64,000 nt of DNA from Rutidosis leptorrhynchoides (Eukaryota; Streptophyta; Magnoliopsida; Asterales; Asteraceae). Location of the stretch: the NCBI RefSeq assembly GCF_046630445.1, contig NC_092337.1, positions 367,813,501 to 367,877,500 of the forward strand. Reading direction: 5' to 3'. Shown here piece after piece: positions 23,146 to 36,536 of the stretch. The first letter of the stretch is position 1. Every line of letters begins with the position of its first letter. A program made the translations under genes and the position numbers. The notes beneath the pieces were generated by a model. The model did no database searches and was not told the DNA's origin. It worked only from the letters and a program-made list of their open reading frames with translations.

Positions 23146-25254
23146 CCAGCCAAGATTGAAGCCATTGAAAAGTGGGAGACCCCAAAGACTCCAACACAGA
23201 TACGCCAATTTTTGGGTTTTTGCTGGCTATTACAGAAGGTTTATTCAAGATTTTTCCCGGATAGCCAAACCATTGACAGCATTAACATACAAAGGGAAGA
23301 AGTACGAATGGACTTCTGAGCAGGAAGCCACATTTCAATTATTGAAGAAGAAGTTGACTACATCACCTATTATACCGTTACCTGAAGGAAAGGATGATTT
23401 TGTAAATTATTGTGACGCTTCGTGACAAGGTTTTGGTTGTGTCCTCATGCAACGAAAGAAGGTTATTGCATATGCATCCTGACAACTGAAGGTTCATGAA
23501 CAAAATTATACGACTCATGATCTAGAATTGGGAGCAGTGGTGTTTGCATTAAAGATTTGGAGACACTACTTGTACGGAGTTAAATGTACTGTGTATACCG
23601 ATCATAAAAGCATTCAACATATCTTCAACCAAAAACAACTGAACATGAGGCAACGTAGGTGGGTCGAGCTGATAAACGACTATGATTGTGAAATTCGCTA
23701 TCATTCCAGGAAAGAAAATGTAGTAGCAGATGCTTTAAGCAGGAAGGAAAGAGAGCCGATTCGAGTACGAGCAATGAATATGAAGATTCGTAGAAACCTC
23801 ACTACCCAAATTAAGGAGGCTCAACAAGGAGCTCTTTGTGAAGAAAACTTTGGAAATGAGATGCTTAAAGGGTTAGATAAGCAGCTTGTTATACGGGAAG
23901 ACGGAACCCGATACTTCGCTGGACACATTTGGGTACCAAAGTTTAAAGGGTTAAGAAAATCAGTACTAGACGAAGCACACAAAACAAGATACTCGATACA
24001 TCCCGTAGCAGAAAAGATGTATCATGATCTTAAGGCACACTTTTGGTGGCCAAATTTAAAAGCTGATATTGCAACGTAGATTGAAGAATGTTTGACTTGC
24101 TCTAAAGTTAAGGCGGAACATCAGAAACCGTCAGGTCTGCTTCAACAACCACAAATTCCAGAATGGAAATGGGAATATATTACAATGGATTTCATCACGA
24201 AGCTACCGAAGACTACATGGGGTTACGACATCATTTGGGTAATTGTCGATCGTCTCACTAAGTCTGCACATTTCCTACCTATGAAGGAGAAGGATGGGAT
24301 GGAGAAATTGGTACGACTATACTTGAAAGAAGTTGTCTCTAGACATGGAGTATCTATCTCCATTATATCCGATCGCGACAGTAGGTTTACTTCAAGGTTT
24401 TGGCAATCACTACATGAAGCTCTAGGGACTTGTCTGGATATGAGCACTACATATCATCCTCAAACCGATGGGCAAAGCGAAAGGACCATTCAGACTCTTG
24501 AAGACATGCTTAGAGCATGTGTGATCGATTTCGAAAACGGATGGGATAAATATTTATCATTGGCAGAATTCTCGTATAACAATAGTTATCATACGAGTAT
24601 TAATGCTGCACCATTCGAAGCACTTTATGGAAGAAAGTGCAGATCCCCTATCTGTTGGAATGAAGTAGGAGACCGACAACTAACTGGTCCCGAGATCATA
24701 CAGGAGACTACTGAAAAGATTGTGCAAATCAAGGAGAGATTGAAGACTGCCCAAAGTCGTCAAAAGAGCTATGCCGATGTTCGAAGAAAGCCATTAGAAT
24801 TTCAGGTTGGCGACATGGTTATGTTAAAGGTGTCACCTTGGAAAGGTGTGATATGCTTTGGCAAGAGGGGTAAGCTTAACCCAAGGTACGTAGAGCCGTT
24901 TAAAATCATCGAACGCATTGGACCAGTGGCCTATTGACTTGAGTTACCTCAACAACTTTCCGGGGTACATAACACCTTTCATGTTTCAAACTTGAAGAAA
25001 TACCTTGCAAAAGAAGACTTCACTGTTCCTCTTGAAGAAATCCAAATCGACGAGAAATTGCATTTTATAGAAGAACCTGTCGAAATCATGGATTGTGAAG
25101 TCAAACAGCTCAAGCAAAGCAACATACCTATAGTTAGGGTTCGTTGAAATGCTCGAAGAGGTCCCGAGTTCACTTGGGAAAGAGAGGACCAGATGAAAAA
25201 GAAGTATCCACATCTGTTTACAAACACCGCCCATTGAATAGGTACTACTTCAAA
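23146..25254 (+). pseudogene. Tekay-like pol, 5'-truncated copy 2
   Basis: This fragment starts inside RT (AKIEAIEKWETPKTP). It continues through [20 protein letters not shown], RNase H ([19 protein letters not shown]) and integrase ([24 protein letters not shown]) to the chromodomain-like end ([25 protein letters not shown]). All upstream parts are missing. Lesions include an extra T in the T-run near 23220 (frameshift) and stops near 23423, 23480, 24077, 24935 and 25145. The last replaces a tryptophan (TGG to TGA) kept in copies 1 and 3. Nothing here can be translated whole. Confidence 0.9.
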
Positions 25255-25287
25255 TTTCAGGACGAAATTTCTTTAACGGGTAGGTAC

Positions 25288-25470
25288 TGTGATGACCCGG
25301 ATTTTTCTAACTACTTGACTATACTATTTACATGATTTAATAATTCCGACTCGATAAGCAATGAATTTTAATAAGTCTTGAACCTCCGAAAATATTTTTA
25401 TATAAGCAGTTGACCACCCTTTTATTCCTACGATTCACGAACGTCATAACTTGTATTAATTATATATATG

Positions 25471-25528
<58 letters not shown>

Positions 25529-26639
25529 AAAATATGATTATTAAATATCTCATTAAGTATATTATCAAAGTATTATATATACATTTTCATACTACTAATT
25601 TAAAGAGTTTTCGAACAATAAATATGTTACTATAATATATACATTTTCATTTTCCAAACTTTACTTTCAATTTTCACACACACTTGCAAGAACTCTCTTA
25701 AGTTTTGTTCTACTACTTCTTTCCAGCAACTTTACATTCTAAACTTGAGGTAAAAACTCTACTTCAACTCTTGTTCAATTCATTTGTTTATAGCTATCTA
25801 TATAAGAGTTTATAAACTAGAACATAGTTTAGTTGATTCTAAACTTGTTTGAAAAATTAATCTAATCTTTCTAACTTAACTCTAATAACACTTATTTATA
25901 TGTATTATGATGTTATATTAAGTTAATATAAGAACTTATAACTTGTACACATGAAGAACACCTTAAAACTGAACATACGCCGTCGTAGAGAAATCGGGAT
26001 CTGTTTTGGGTTGGATATTTAAAAACTATCTTAAACTTGAATTGAAAGTTTATATTTTGGAAAAATGTTATTTCATATGAACATGATAATATACCCAAAA
26101 ATCATGGTTAAACTCAAAGTGGATGTATGTTTATCAAAATGGTCACCAAGAAGTCGTTCTTTCGATGGATATGACCACCTTCTTTTAAAATGACATGTAA
26201 CCTGTAACTCTGACTTAAAACCTATGCTTTTACAGTTTAGTTTTGGAAAATTTTGGTTCATTACACAACCATAGCAATTTGATTCACTCAAAACCGATTT
26301 GTAACGAAGAAATTATGGGCAAAATAATATTGGTTAGAAACAAGCTAAATAGGCTACGGTTTTAATTCCATAAAATCTATACTAACCATATCCTAACTAA
26401 CTTTTCCTATATCCTACATGTATTTGTACATGTCATGACTATTTCCTTGTAATATACTAGTCTTGGTTAATTCCAATACAATATAATATCATCTTGATTA
26501 GTTAAGACAATAGTTATACAATACGTTCGGATAAATCGAAAGACACCATGTACACAATACGTCTGGGTTAATTCTAAGACAATACGCGTACCATGGGTCA
26601 TGATTGAGTCATCTACAATACGTCTTGACTAATTCTAAG

Positions 26640-26701
<62 letters not shown>

Positions 26702-27771
26702 GATTATTGGACTGATGGACTTTTCGGACTATTTTGGACTACTAACAAAGGACTACTAACAATGGACTACTAACATAAAAATATTAAAAATTATTATATA
26801 AGTATTCTATGAACTTGCTATATTAATTTTATTCATATGTATTATTATCTAAATCGTTATTATTATTATAGGTTCGTGAATCCAAGGACGACGGCCATAT
26901 TTTTAATAAGTTGAAAACTTATTATTAATATACTTTTACTACCGTGAGTATATAGTCCCATTTTTAAACTCTAAAAATATTTTGAGATGAGAAAACATGC
27001 ATTTTATGTTTTACGCTGTGGACACAAGTACTTAAAATATATTCTACGTTGAGTTGTACCACCTTGCATATCTTCCCTAATAGCTTGGTAACTAATATTT
27101 ACATGTTGTAAGAATATGTAAGAGCGAATCCTATTGATAGACCTATCGAGTTTGACAACCCCAACCGGGCTAGTCGCTCTAGTATCGTAAACGGTTGCAT
27201 AGTACTTCGTTTTTACTACACTTGGTACAGTGTAGGGAGATTTCATAATAAAGGGAATATGCCACATTAATGGTTAAGTATGGTTACCGAAGCGCTCAAC
27301 AACTTATAGAATATCTTTATTGAAATGTTTGTAACTATGAAATCTTGTGGTCTATATTTATATCGATGCTAGCTTTAAACCTATATATCTCACCAACCTT
27401 TGTGTTGACTGTTTAAGCATGTTTATTCTCAGGTCCTTAAGAAAGTCTTCCGCTGTTGCATTATCTGAGCAAACTGTGCATGGAGTCTCATGCTTTTGTT
27501 TAAATTAAGTGTTGCATTCAATAAAACCTTTGTCATGTATTATATTCAACTGTTAAGTCACGTGTGTAGTATTTGTAAACCGATGTATTATGGGTATTAT
27601 TTCTTAAATAATCACCTACTTGTTTAAAACATACATTATGTATAATAATGGTGTGCTTTTTATGAAACGAAAGCAATATTTTCTAAAACGTATCATATAG
27701 AGGTCAAATACCTCGCTATGGGACCAATGAATAACGTACTGCATTTATAGTAATATGGACGGGTCGTTTCA
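25288..27771 (+). repeat. 3' LTR of Tekay-like copy 2
   Basis: A 2484-bp LTR runs from TGTGATGACCCGG to CGGGTCGTTTCA, preceded by AATTTCAGGACGAAATTT. It holds two long TA/AT microsatellites (about 25477-25522 and 26643-26698). It abuts the LINE fragment at 27772, so this element, or its deletion product, lies inside or against the LINE. Confidence 0.85.
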
Positions 27772-27858
27772 TCAGGACAGCAAAATTAGAGATTTCAAAA
27801 AGTTATGTCGAAACAACAAACCTAACTTCATTGCTTTACAAGAGACAAAATTACATCA
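27772..27858 (+). pseudogene. L1-type LINE, endonuclease start (left piece)
   Basis: The frame reads KIRDFKKLCRNNKPNFIALQ followed by ETKLHH, the start of an APE-type endonuclease domain of a plant L1 LINE, with the conserved LQETK. The remainder of the domain lies 11.7 kb downstream at 39561, beyond an inserted Tekay-like element. The insertion duplicated CATCA (27854-27858 and 39556-39560). The LINE's 5' part is cut off by the LTR ending at 27771. Confidence 0.85.
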
Positions 27859-30800
27859 TGTGACGAAACTGGTTTTTCCAACGTTATTTATTAATAATTA
27901 TTATTAATGCTTGCGTGTTAACGAATGTATTCTATTACATTTACTTGTCACCATGATTGACTTTTAAATGCCTCGAAACGTCTTTGTGACATACGTACAT
28001 TTCACGAATAATATTTTCAGATATTATTTACATTCATGATTTATTTTTATTAATCATTTTTAATTAACTAAAGTTACTAGTTAATTACTTGGGCTTATTT
28101 ATTTAATTTGTTACTTACATACATACTTGGGCTTTATAATTGTACATGGGCTTAGAAGCCCACCCTACACACTTAATGGATTAATTAGCCCATTACCTTC
28201 ATGGATTAATTAGCCCATTACCTTCATGTAAGTATCACATTAAGACTTAACTAGTTGATTAATACTTATGGAATCTAGTTACTAGTATGTTTACACATCT
28301 TTCCCATGCAAATACCCCTAATTACCAACTTTTGAGTCAAATGCACACAAGAAACTAGTAGACAATCTCCTTCCTCCCTTGGAACCCCTAACCGTCGGCC
28401 ACAAGGTGTGTGGAGGGAGTTTAAAATCTTTTTTTTTTTTTTGATACTTATCATCTAGTTTTATCTCATAACAATTCATTCTTCTCACACATATTATTAC
28501 TTGCAATTACTTTTCTCTCATTTCTCTCTCAAGTTTATAAGTAACATGAGACTTTTCTCTCTTCTTTCTTTGTCTCAAAACCATGACCAAACACCTTCAT
28601 CATCATCATTCTTTGTTGCTGTTTTGTTACTTGTCTTTGATTAGTTGTTTACTTACTAGTACAAGGATCAAACTTTCTAGTTAGATTCTTCATATTATCT
28701 TGTATTTACAAGAACACACAAGAACCTAACTTACTAGTTATGTTCTACATTTAATGTCTTGAAAGATTGAAGGTTCATGTGTTGTAAAATCATACTTGTG
28801 ATTCATGATTGTAAACTCAAAGTTTACTCTCTTAAGGATCAAGCCTTGGCTCGAATCTTTAAAGTATGAACAACCGTGACTTGTTACTTGATTATTTAGT
28901 TTATTTCTTCATTTTTCTTGCATCTTCAATTCGTGATTATGGTTGTTGTTGGTCAAGTGTTACTAGTTAACTTTGATCTCATTTTTCTTGATCTAAAGTT
29001 AACTTGTAAGTTCAAGAACATGGAAGTATAACTTTTTAGTTATAACTTCATACACTTGTGTTGGAATTAACTTAATAACTTTAGATCTAGACTTTTGAGT
29101 CTTGGATCTTCAAGATCTAACTAACAACTATGTTCTACAACTTAAGATCTTGATTAGTTAGTTTACTTTCAAGTTTGTAGTTCAATATCATTTTTATAAC
29201 TCTTGTATATGTTGGATCTAAGGTCTTGATGTAACTTTGGTTCATCAAACATCACAACTCTTAAGTGAGTTGTTCTACATATCTTAGACCTACACTAGTG
29301 TCATGATAATCAAAACTTAGTTAATATTACCTTTAGAGTTCATGTATGTGTTGGATCTAAGATCTTGATGTAACTTTGGTTCATCAAACTACTTGCAACA
29401 CTTAATTGATTTGTGCTACTTATCTTAGACTTACACTTGTGTTATGATGGTCAAAACTTGGTAAAGATAATGTAAACCCATCAATGAGTTGTACACTTGA
29501 AGCTACAAGCATCAAGGATGAGAACCGTGATGAACATCAAGCACCAAGAACCCACCGGAACCTACTGTTTACTGTTTTCTGGAACTGATCAAAATACCTG
29601 GACTACTGTAAAGTTGATTTTCTGTTAGCTCTTTTCGATTAGATAATTTTTCGTTTAAGACTCGTCTTAATCCGAGTTACGGTTTAGCATCTATGGCCCT
29701 CCGAACGTCACTATGTCCTTTTAACGTTGTGCTGAAAATTCTGACCTACTCGCACATAAACTGTCGCCACGGTCAAACGAAGACGAGTTTGGTGCTCGAA
29801 TTTTTACAGCAACTAAAGGACTTATAAACGTAGCCATGGACACTGGTCTCACCTTATTTCAGTATGTATAGAGGCCGTGGTGACTGATCGAATTCAGCCT
29901 TTGTTTTAAACTCTTTTCATGAACGAAACTTACTTTACACCTTTTGTTTGATGATGAATGATGATGACCCTTAAGACCTAATTTACATAAATTTAAACCT
30001 ATTGGAACAATTTACTGACTTAGTAATATTTGACTTAGGTTGAGGACTTTCCGGACTTACATACTTGCTTACTTCCCGACTCAACTTTACCACTACTTTA
30101 CCACTATGAGTTATAGCATCCCTTTTTACTTTAACTATTTTGGGAACTGAGAATACATGCGCATTTTATGTTTTACATACTAGGCACGAGTACTTAAACT
30201 TTATATATGTGTGGGTTATACAACGGCATAAACATTCCCTTTAGCTCGGTAACGTTTAGTCATTGGTTTTTGAACCGGTGAACGCGAATCTTAGATATGG
30301 ATCCATAGGGTTTGACATCCCCACTCGGGCTAGTAACGCTAGCATTTAACGGGTGTTTAATACTTCATAAACATACGCACTCGCCAAGTGTACTTTTAGG
30401 GGGTTACAAATGTTAAGTTAGTTACCAAGTGCCCACGGTTAAACATATACTTTATCATACTGTTTTGAAACGCTCTTTGTAGCACTGAAATCTCGTGGCC
30501 TACCTTACATACTGTTATACTTAAACTATAGCTCACCAACCTTTGTGCTGACATTTTTAAGCATGTTTTTCTCAGGTGCTTAAGGTTAGCCGCTTCCGCT
30601 GTTGTACTAGTCTTGCTGTAGACACCCGCTGCTTTAGAGATGTCACCGCATGAACGTTTATCTTGCATTCATAAACATTATTACTTTTAAAACTATGATT
30701 TGTAACGACCTAAGGGTCACACACTATTATCTTTGCTTCTATTCATAGAAGCATACTTTTGATGTAAAACATTCGACGTTAGTTATGACATCACCTTTTA

Positions 30801-30901
30801 ACATGAATGCAAACGTATTTTGAAATAGCATATAGTGTTTGACCTTGTAATGATCCTGTTGTTGATGGTCCGTACACGATGGTTTTGTACGGGGCGTCAC
30901 T
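27859..30901 (+). repeat. 5' LTR of Tekay-like copy 3
   Basis: It runs from TGTGACGAAACTGG to GGGGCGTCACT. The 3' LTR ends GCGTCACA, so the last base here is probably mutated. It contains long poly-T near 28430 and conserved runs shared with the right LTR. The small open frames inside also occur in the other LTR. Confidence 0.9.
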
Positions 30902-30903
30902 TT

Positions 30904-30920
30904 TGGTATCAGAGCATTGG
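30904..30920 (+). other. Primer-binding site, initiator tRNA-Met type
   Basis: TGGTATCAGAGCATTGG lies two bases after the 5' LTR. It matches the 3' end of initiator tRNA-Met over TGGTATCAGAGC, the same primer type as the Cassandra element at 6645. Confidence 0.85.
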
Positions 30921-31248
30921 TTGTAGGGAATTAGGTTGCATTAATGAGTCTGGACCGACCCGAGTAGGATTCACTAATAGGACTAATCTACAACTTGCTA
31001 GTTTACTTGTTTTTGCAAAACTTGTTGCATGCTGCTGCTTACTTTTACTGCTATATGTCGTATGCTACTATATGATTTCACTGCTGCATGCTATTATCTG
31101 CTTTTAACCGCATGCTACTTCCGTACGATTTGTTATTATTGCCATGCTATTTACTGTTATACATAATTTAGACTATCATAGTTATTTGGCCTAATACGTG
31201 CTTGCTTTATGACTTACTGACATGGAAAATTTATTTTTCCTTGTTCAG

Positions 31249-33195
31249 ATGTCGGATATTCCACCTGCTATTATTTTGGGCAGCGATTCAGACACTTCAG
31301 CCACTTCACCTGCCACTGTTGCCGATCCCCTAATCCCGTCGACGACACACTCTAGTGACCCAGGCGCTTCGTCCTCCGGAGATAGTAGTCATTCGCCTGC
31401 CCTAGTGGGTACTACAGACGGAGCCCAGGACCTCCCGGAGATTCCAGCTCCACTTACCCCGGTACCTCAGGAGCCACAGCACCATCCTGGTGGTGTTGTG
31501 ATTCCCGCGGAATTTGGGGAAGGTCCATTTCATAATCAGTATCGTCATTGGTGCCGACACGCTCTTGATGGACGTCTCGTGCCGATCGGACCCGTCCGAT
31601 ACCGACAGATGATGGCCGTCCGAGGAGAGCCAGTACAGCCACCCGTGCAGCCACCTCCACATGATTCAGATGACCCGTCATCCGACGACTCATCCACAGA
31701 CGACTCTAGTGACGATGACTCCGACGAGGAGGACCCTGATGATGCACCTGTACAGCCACCCTCCACCCCGCCGAAGAAGCGGTACCGTTTCGATGGTACC
31801 GTCATTCTAGGGATTAATGGAGGTCGAGCATTCACTGACGCATATGGTCGGCATCGTAGGGTTACCGCCCGTAAGCGGCTTGTGCCGTATCCTGCTGATC
31901 CCTTCATCCGTAAGCCTTACCACTTCGCAGCCTCTACTTCTGGAGCCGGACCGTCTGCACCACCAGCTCCACCAGCACCACCCGTACTGACTGCACCACT
32001 TTCCCCACCATCTCCCTCTGTCGAGGAACTGATGAGGGAGGTGGAGATCCTCCGTGCTCGGGTAACGGACGATCAACACCTACCGTAGCCCAAATCGAGG
32101 AGATGATCAATGAACGAGTCACCGTAGCTTTAGCAGAAAGGAACCTCCAAGCTCCACCGCCACTGCCACCGGTTAACCAGCCCATTCGTAATGGGTGCAC
32201 GTACAAAGAGTTTCAAAGCTGCAAACCTCACAACTTCAGTGGAACGGAGGGGTCGGTTGGTTTCACTAGATGGTTTGAGAAATTAGAATCTGTGTTTCGA
32301 GTTAGTAACTGTTCAGAGACGAATAAAACCAAGTTTGCTTCATGCACTCTGTCTGACGGCGCACTAACGTGGTGGAACACGTTGGCTCAAGCAAAAGGTA
32401 ATGATGAGGCATTTGCTACCCCATGGGAGGAATTCAAAGGGGCCCTGATTGAGGAATATTGTCCTAGGACCGAGATCCAGAAGATGGAAATTGAGTTTAT
32501 GCAGTTGAAGGTTGTGGGAAACGACCTCGATGGTTACAATCGTAGATATTTGGAACTAGCCCTGATGTGTCCTACCATGGTCACCCCGGAATTCAAGCGT
32601 ATGGAGAGATATTTGTGGGGACTTCCTAAGTCCATTAAGGGAAACGTCACCTCGTCCAAACCACCCAATGTCCCGGAAGCGATGCGCATGGCGCATACTT
32701 TAATGAACCAAATTATCATCGATGAACCGGAGAAGGCTAAGTCTGAAGCGGGTAGTAGTGAGAAGCGCAAATGGGATAACAACGGGAGAAGGACCTATGA
32801 TCAAAACCCGGTGAAACGACCTGAGGGTTTCAGAGGAAACGACAACGGTGGAAAACCCAATCTGAACACCAACTCAAACCCCAACTACAAGGGTACCCTA
32901 CCACAATGCAAGAGGTGCTACAAGCACCATACTGGGTATTGTAACATTGTTTGTGAAAAGTGCCAATGGACTGGACATATCGGTAAGGACTGCAAGGTCA
33001 CCACTTTGAATGGGAAGCCGAACACCAATGGACCTAAAAAGTGCTACGAATGCTGACAGACGGGCCACTTCAGAAATACGTGTCCCAACAAAAGAAAGGA
33101 CGGCAGACCACCCCGTGGTAGAGCTTTCAACGTTAATGCAAGGGATGCACGCGAGAATCCCGACTTGGTGACAGGTATATTCACTATCAACAATC
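31249..33195 (+). pseudogene. Tekay-like gag, copy 3
   Basis: Gag packages element RNA. Translation probably starts at ATG 31249 (MSDIPPAIILGSDSD), right after TTTTTCCTTGTTCAG. The N-terminal part is proline-rich with an acidic serine/aspartate stretch (DDPSSDDSSTDDSSDDDSDE). A one-base loss just before 32088 shifts the frame. The rest reads on from EEMINERVTVALAERN through the capsid domain (FSGTEGSVGFTRWFEKLESV, ALTWWNTL, WEEFKGALIEEYCP). Three cysteine-rich knuckles follow: CKRCYKHHTGYC, CEKCQWTGHIGKDC and CYEC-stop-QTGHFRNTC. The TGA at 33054-33056 lies in the third knuckle. Confidence 0.9.
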
Positions 33196-36100
33196 TATTA
33201 GCTTCTGTCTTATTTGATACTGGTGCCGATAGAAGTTATGTGTGTAGACACTTTTGCGATAAGATTAATTGATCGTTATTCCCTTTAAAAGAGAGTATGC
33301 TTGTCGAGGTCGCCAATGGAAAACTTGATAAAGTTGACCATATTAGTCGAGGAGCTATTATCAACATAGCTGGTGTAGATTTCGAGATTGACTTGATACC
33401 TATTAAGTTGGGAAGATTTGATGTTATTATCGGTATGGACTGGTTGACCAAGATAAGGGCCGACATTATCTGTGGAGATAAAGCTCTTCGTATACCACAA
33501 GGAGATGGTGAGCCACTGATCATTTAAGGAGAGAGATATACCTCGAAGTTGAACCTCATTAGTTGCGTGAAAGCGCAAAGGATCATGAAGAAGAGACGTC
33601 TTGCCGTGCTAGCACATGTGAAAACATTGGAAACCGAGGTGAAGATTGTGAACGATGTTCGAATTGTGAACGAGTTTTCCGATGTCTTTCCCGAAGAATT
33701 GCCTGAATTACCGCCACCAAGGGCAGTAGAGTTTCAGATCGATTTAGTACCAGGAGCTGCGCCCGTAGCTCGCACACCTTATCGACTCGTACCTTCTGAA
33801 ATGCAAGAGTTTCAGAGCCAATTACAAGAACTGTTAGACCGTGGATTCATCCAACCAAGTTTCTTGCCTTGGGTTGCACCTGTTTTATTTGTGAAGAAGA
33901 AGGATGGATCTTTCCGCATATGTATCGACTACCGTGAACTCAACAAATTGACGATCAAGAATCGGTATCCTCTTCCCCGTATTGACGATCTTTTTGATCA
34001 ACTACAAGGATCGAGTGTTTACTCAAAGATAGATTTGCGATCCGGTTATCACCAGTTGAGGGTGAAAGAAAGTGACGTGATGAAAACTGCATTCAGAACC
34101 CGTTATGGTCATTATGAGTTTCTCGTGATGCCATTCGGATTAACCAACGCACCTCCCGTGTTCATGGACCTCATGAATCGTGTCTGTAAGCCGTACCTGG
34201 ATAAGTTCGTTATCGTCTTCATAGATGATATCCTCATCTACTCTAAGAGCGAAGAAGAGCATGAGCAACATCTCCGACTAGTACTTGAACTCTTGAGACA
34301 AGAGCAACTTTTTGCGAAATTCTCCAAGTGTGAATTTTGATTGAAGGAAGTTCAATTTCTGGGTTATGTTGTGAGTCACCAGGGTATCAAAGTTGATCCC
34401 GCCAAGATTGAAGCTATCAGCAAGTGGGAGACCCCCACTACTCCGACCCATATCCGTCAATTTTTAGGCCTCGCCGGTTACTACCGAAGATTTATTGAAG
34501 GTTTCTCTCTGATTTCGCGTCCATTAACCGCACTGACTCACAAAGGGAAGAAATTCGTATGGGGAAACGAACAAGAATCTGCATTTCAAACCTTGAAAAA
34601 GAAGTTAACCACCGCACCTATCTTATCACTTCCTGAAGGCAGTGAAGATTTCGTCGTTTATTGTGATGCTTCGAAAAGTGGTATTGGTTTGGAACTAATG
34701 CAAAGATCAAAGGTTATTGCATATGCTTCTCGTCAACTGAAGATTCATGAACGGAACTACACTACCCATGATCTCGAACTTGGAGCCGTTGTCTTTGCGC
34801 TCAAATTGTGGAGACACTATCTTTATGGAACTAAGAGCACTATCTTCACCGACCACAAAAGTCTCCAACACATATTCGATCAGAAGCAACTGAATATGAG
34901 ACATCGTCGATGGATCGATATGTTGAACGACTATGATTGTGAACTTCGCTATCATCCTGGCAAGGCCAATGTTGTAGCTGACGCTTTAAGCTGAAAGGAG
35001 AGGACGACACCTCTTCATGTTAGGGCTCTGAACATCACCATCCATTCGAATCTCAACAGTCAGATCCGAGTAGCCCAAGATGAGGATCTCAAAGAGGAGA
35101 ATATATCTCATGAACATTTGAACATTCTTGTCTCTCGATTCGAGGTTAGGGAGTCTGGACTCTGATGTTATGCTAGAAGAATTTGGGTACCTCTTTATGG
35201 AGATCTACGGAACCTTATACTTGATGAAGCCCACAAGTCGAGATATTCGATTCATCCAGGATCGGGCAAAATATACCACGACCTTAAAGAACAGTATTGA
35301 TGGCCGAATCTTAAGAAGGATGTTGCAACTTATGTTGGAAAATGTTTGACTTGCTTGAAAGTTAAGGCCGAACATCAGAGACCCTCTGGATTGCTTCAAC
35401 AACCGAAAATCCCACAATGGAAGTGGGAAATGATCATAATGGATTTCATTACCAAGCTACCAAAGACGGTGGGCGGATACGATACTATTTGGGTTATTGT
35501 TGACCGCCTTACTAAATCCGCACACTTTCTAGCTATGAAGGAAACGGATACGATGGAGAGACTCGCTCAGCTATACATCAAAGAGGTTGTATCTCGTCAT
35601 GGTGTACCTTTATCGATCATCTCAGATCGCGATCCTCGTTTTGCTTCTAGATTTTGGCGTTCTTTGCAAGAAGCCATGGGAACTCGTCTCGACATGAGTA
35701 CTGCATATCACCCACAGACCGACGGGCAAAGTAAACGAACGATTCAGACATTGGAAGACATGTTGCGTGCATGTGTCATTGATTTTGGAAAGGCATGGGA
35801 AAGGCATTTGCTACTCACCGAATTTTCTTACAACAACAGTTATCACTCGAGTATTAATGCCGCACCTTTTGAAGCATTGTATGGCCGCAAGTGCAGATCT
35901 CCTATTTGTTGGGCCGAAGTAGGCGAAAAGCAAATCACCGGACCCGAGGTAGTCCATGAAACAACGGAGAAGATTGCTCAGATTCAAGCGAGACTTAAGA
36001 CTGTCCACAATCGTCAAAAGAGTTATGCCGATCTTAAACGTAAAGACTTTGAATTCAACGTGGGCGACCGTGTAATGTTGAAGGTTGCACCTTGGAAAGG

Positions 36101-36500
36101 ATTGATTCGTTTTGGAAAACGTGGAAAGTTGGACCCGCGATACATTGTTCCTTTCGAAATCTTGGAGCGTGTTGGACCCGTTGCTTACCGTTTGGATCTT
36201 CCTACACAATTGAGCTCAGTTCATCCTACCTTCCACGTGTCAAACTTGAAGAAGTGTCTTGCTGCACCCGAACTCATCATACCACTGGAAGAACTTACCA
36301 TTGACGACAAACTCCACTTCGTGGAAGAGCCTGTTGAAATTATGGACCGTGAGGTCAAAACTTTGAAACGCAACAAGATTCAGATCGTCCGAGTACGATG
36401 GAATGCCAAACGAGGACCTGAGTTTACTTGGGAGCGAAAGGATCAAATGATGCAGAAGTATCCTCACCTTTTCCCGACTCCTCCATCTACCTCAGCTTAA
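33196..36500 (+). pseudogene. Tekay-like pol, copy 3
   Basis: It reads in one frame: protease (LLASVLFDTGADRSYV, catalytic D near 33220), RT ([32 protein letters not shown]), RNase H ([18 protein letters not shown]), integrase ([33 protein letters not shown]) and a chromodomain-like tail ending before TAA at 36498-36500. In-frame stops fall near 33271, at 33525-33527, 34338-34340, 34992-34994, near 35163 and near 35316. Two of them replace tryptophans conserved in the sister copies. The third catalytic region reads DGQSKRT, where copies 1 and 2 have DGQSERM or DGQSERT, so the active-site glutamate is replaced by lysine as well. Confidence 0.92.
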
Positions 36501-36536
36501 AATTTCGGGGCGAAATTTTCTTTAACAGGTGGGTAA

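Noticed and set aside
25477..26698. Long TA runs as a possible centromere or origin signal
   Set aside because: They are simple AT microsatellites inside an LTR; a similar run occurs in the LTR at 61336.
31402..32206. Several long open frames antisense to gag
   Set aside because: Shadows of the GC-rich, proline/serine-rich gag coding sequence.
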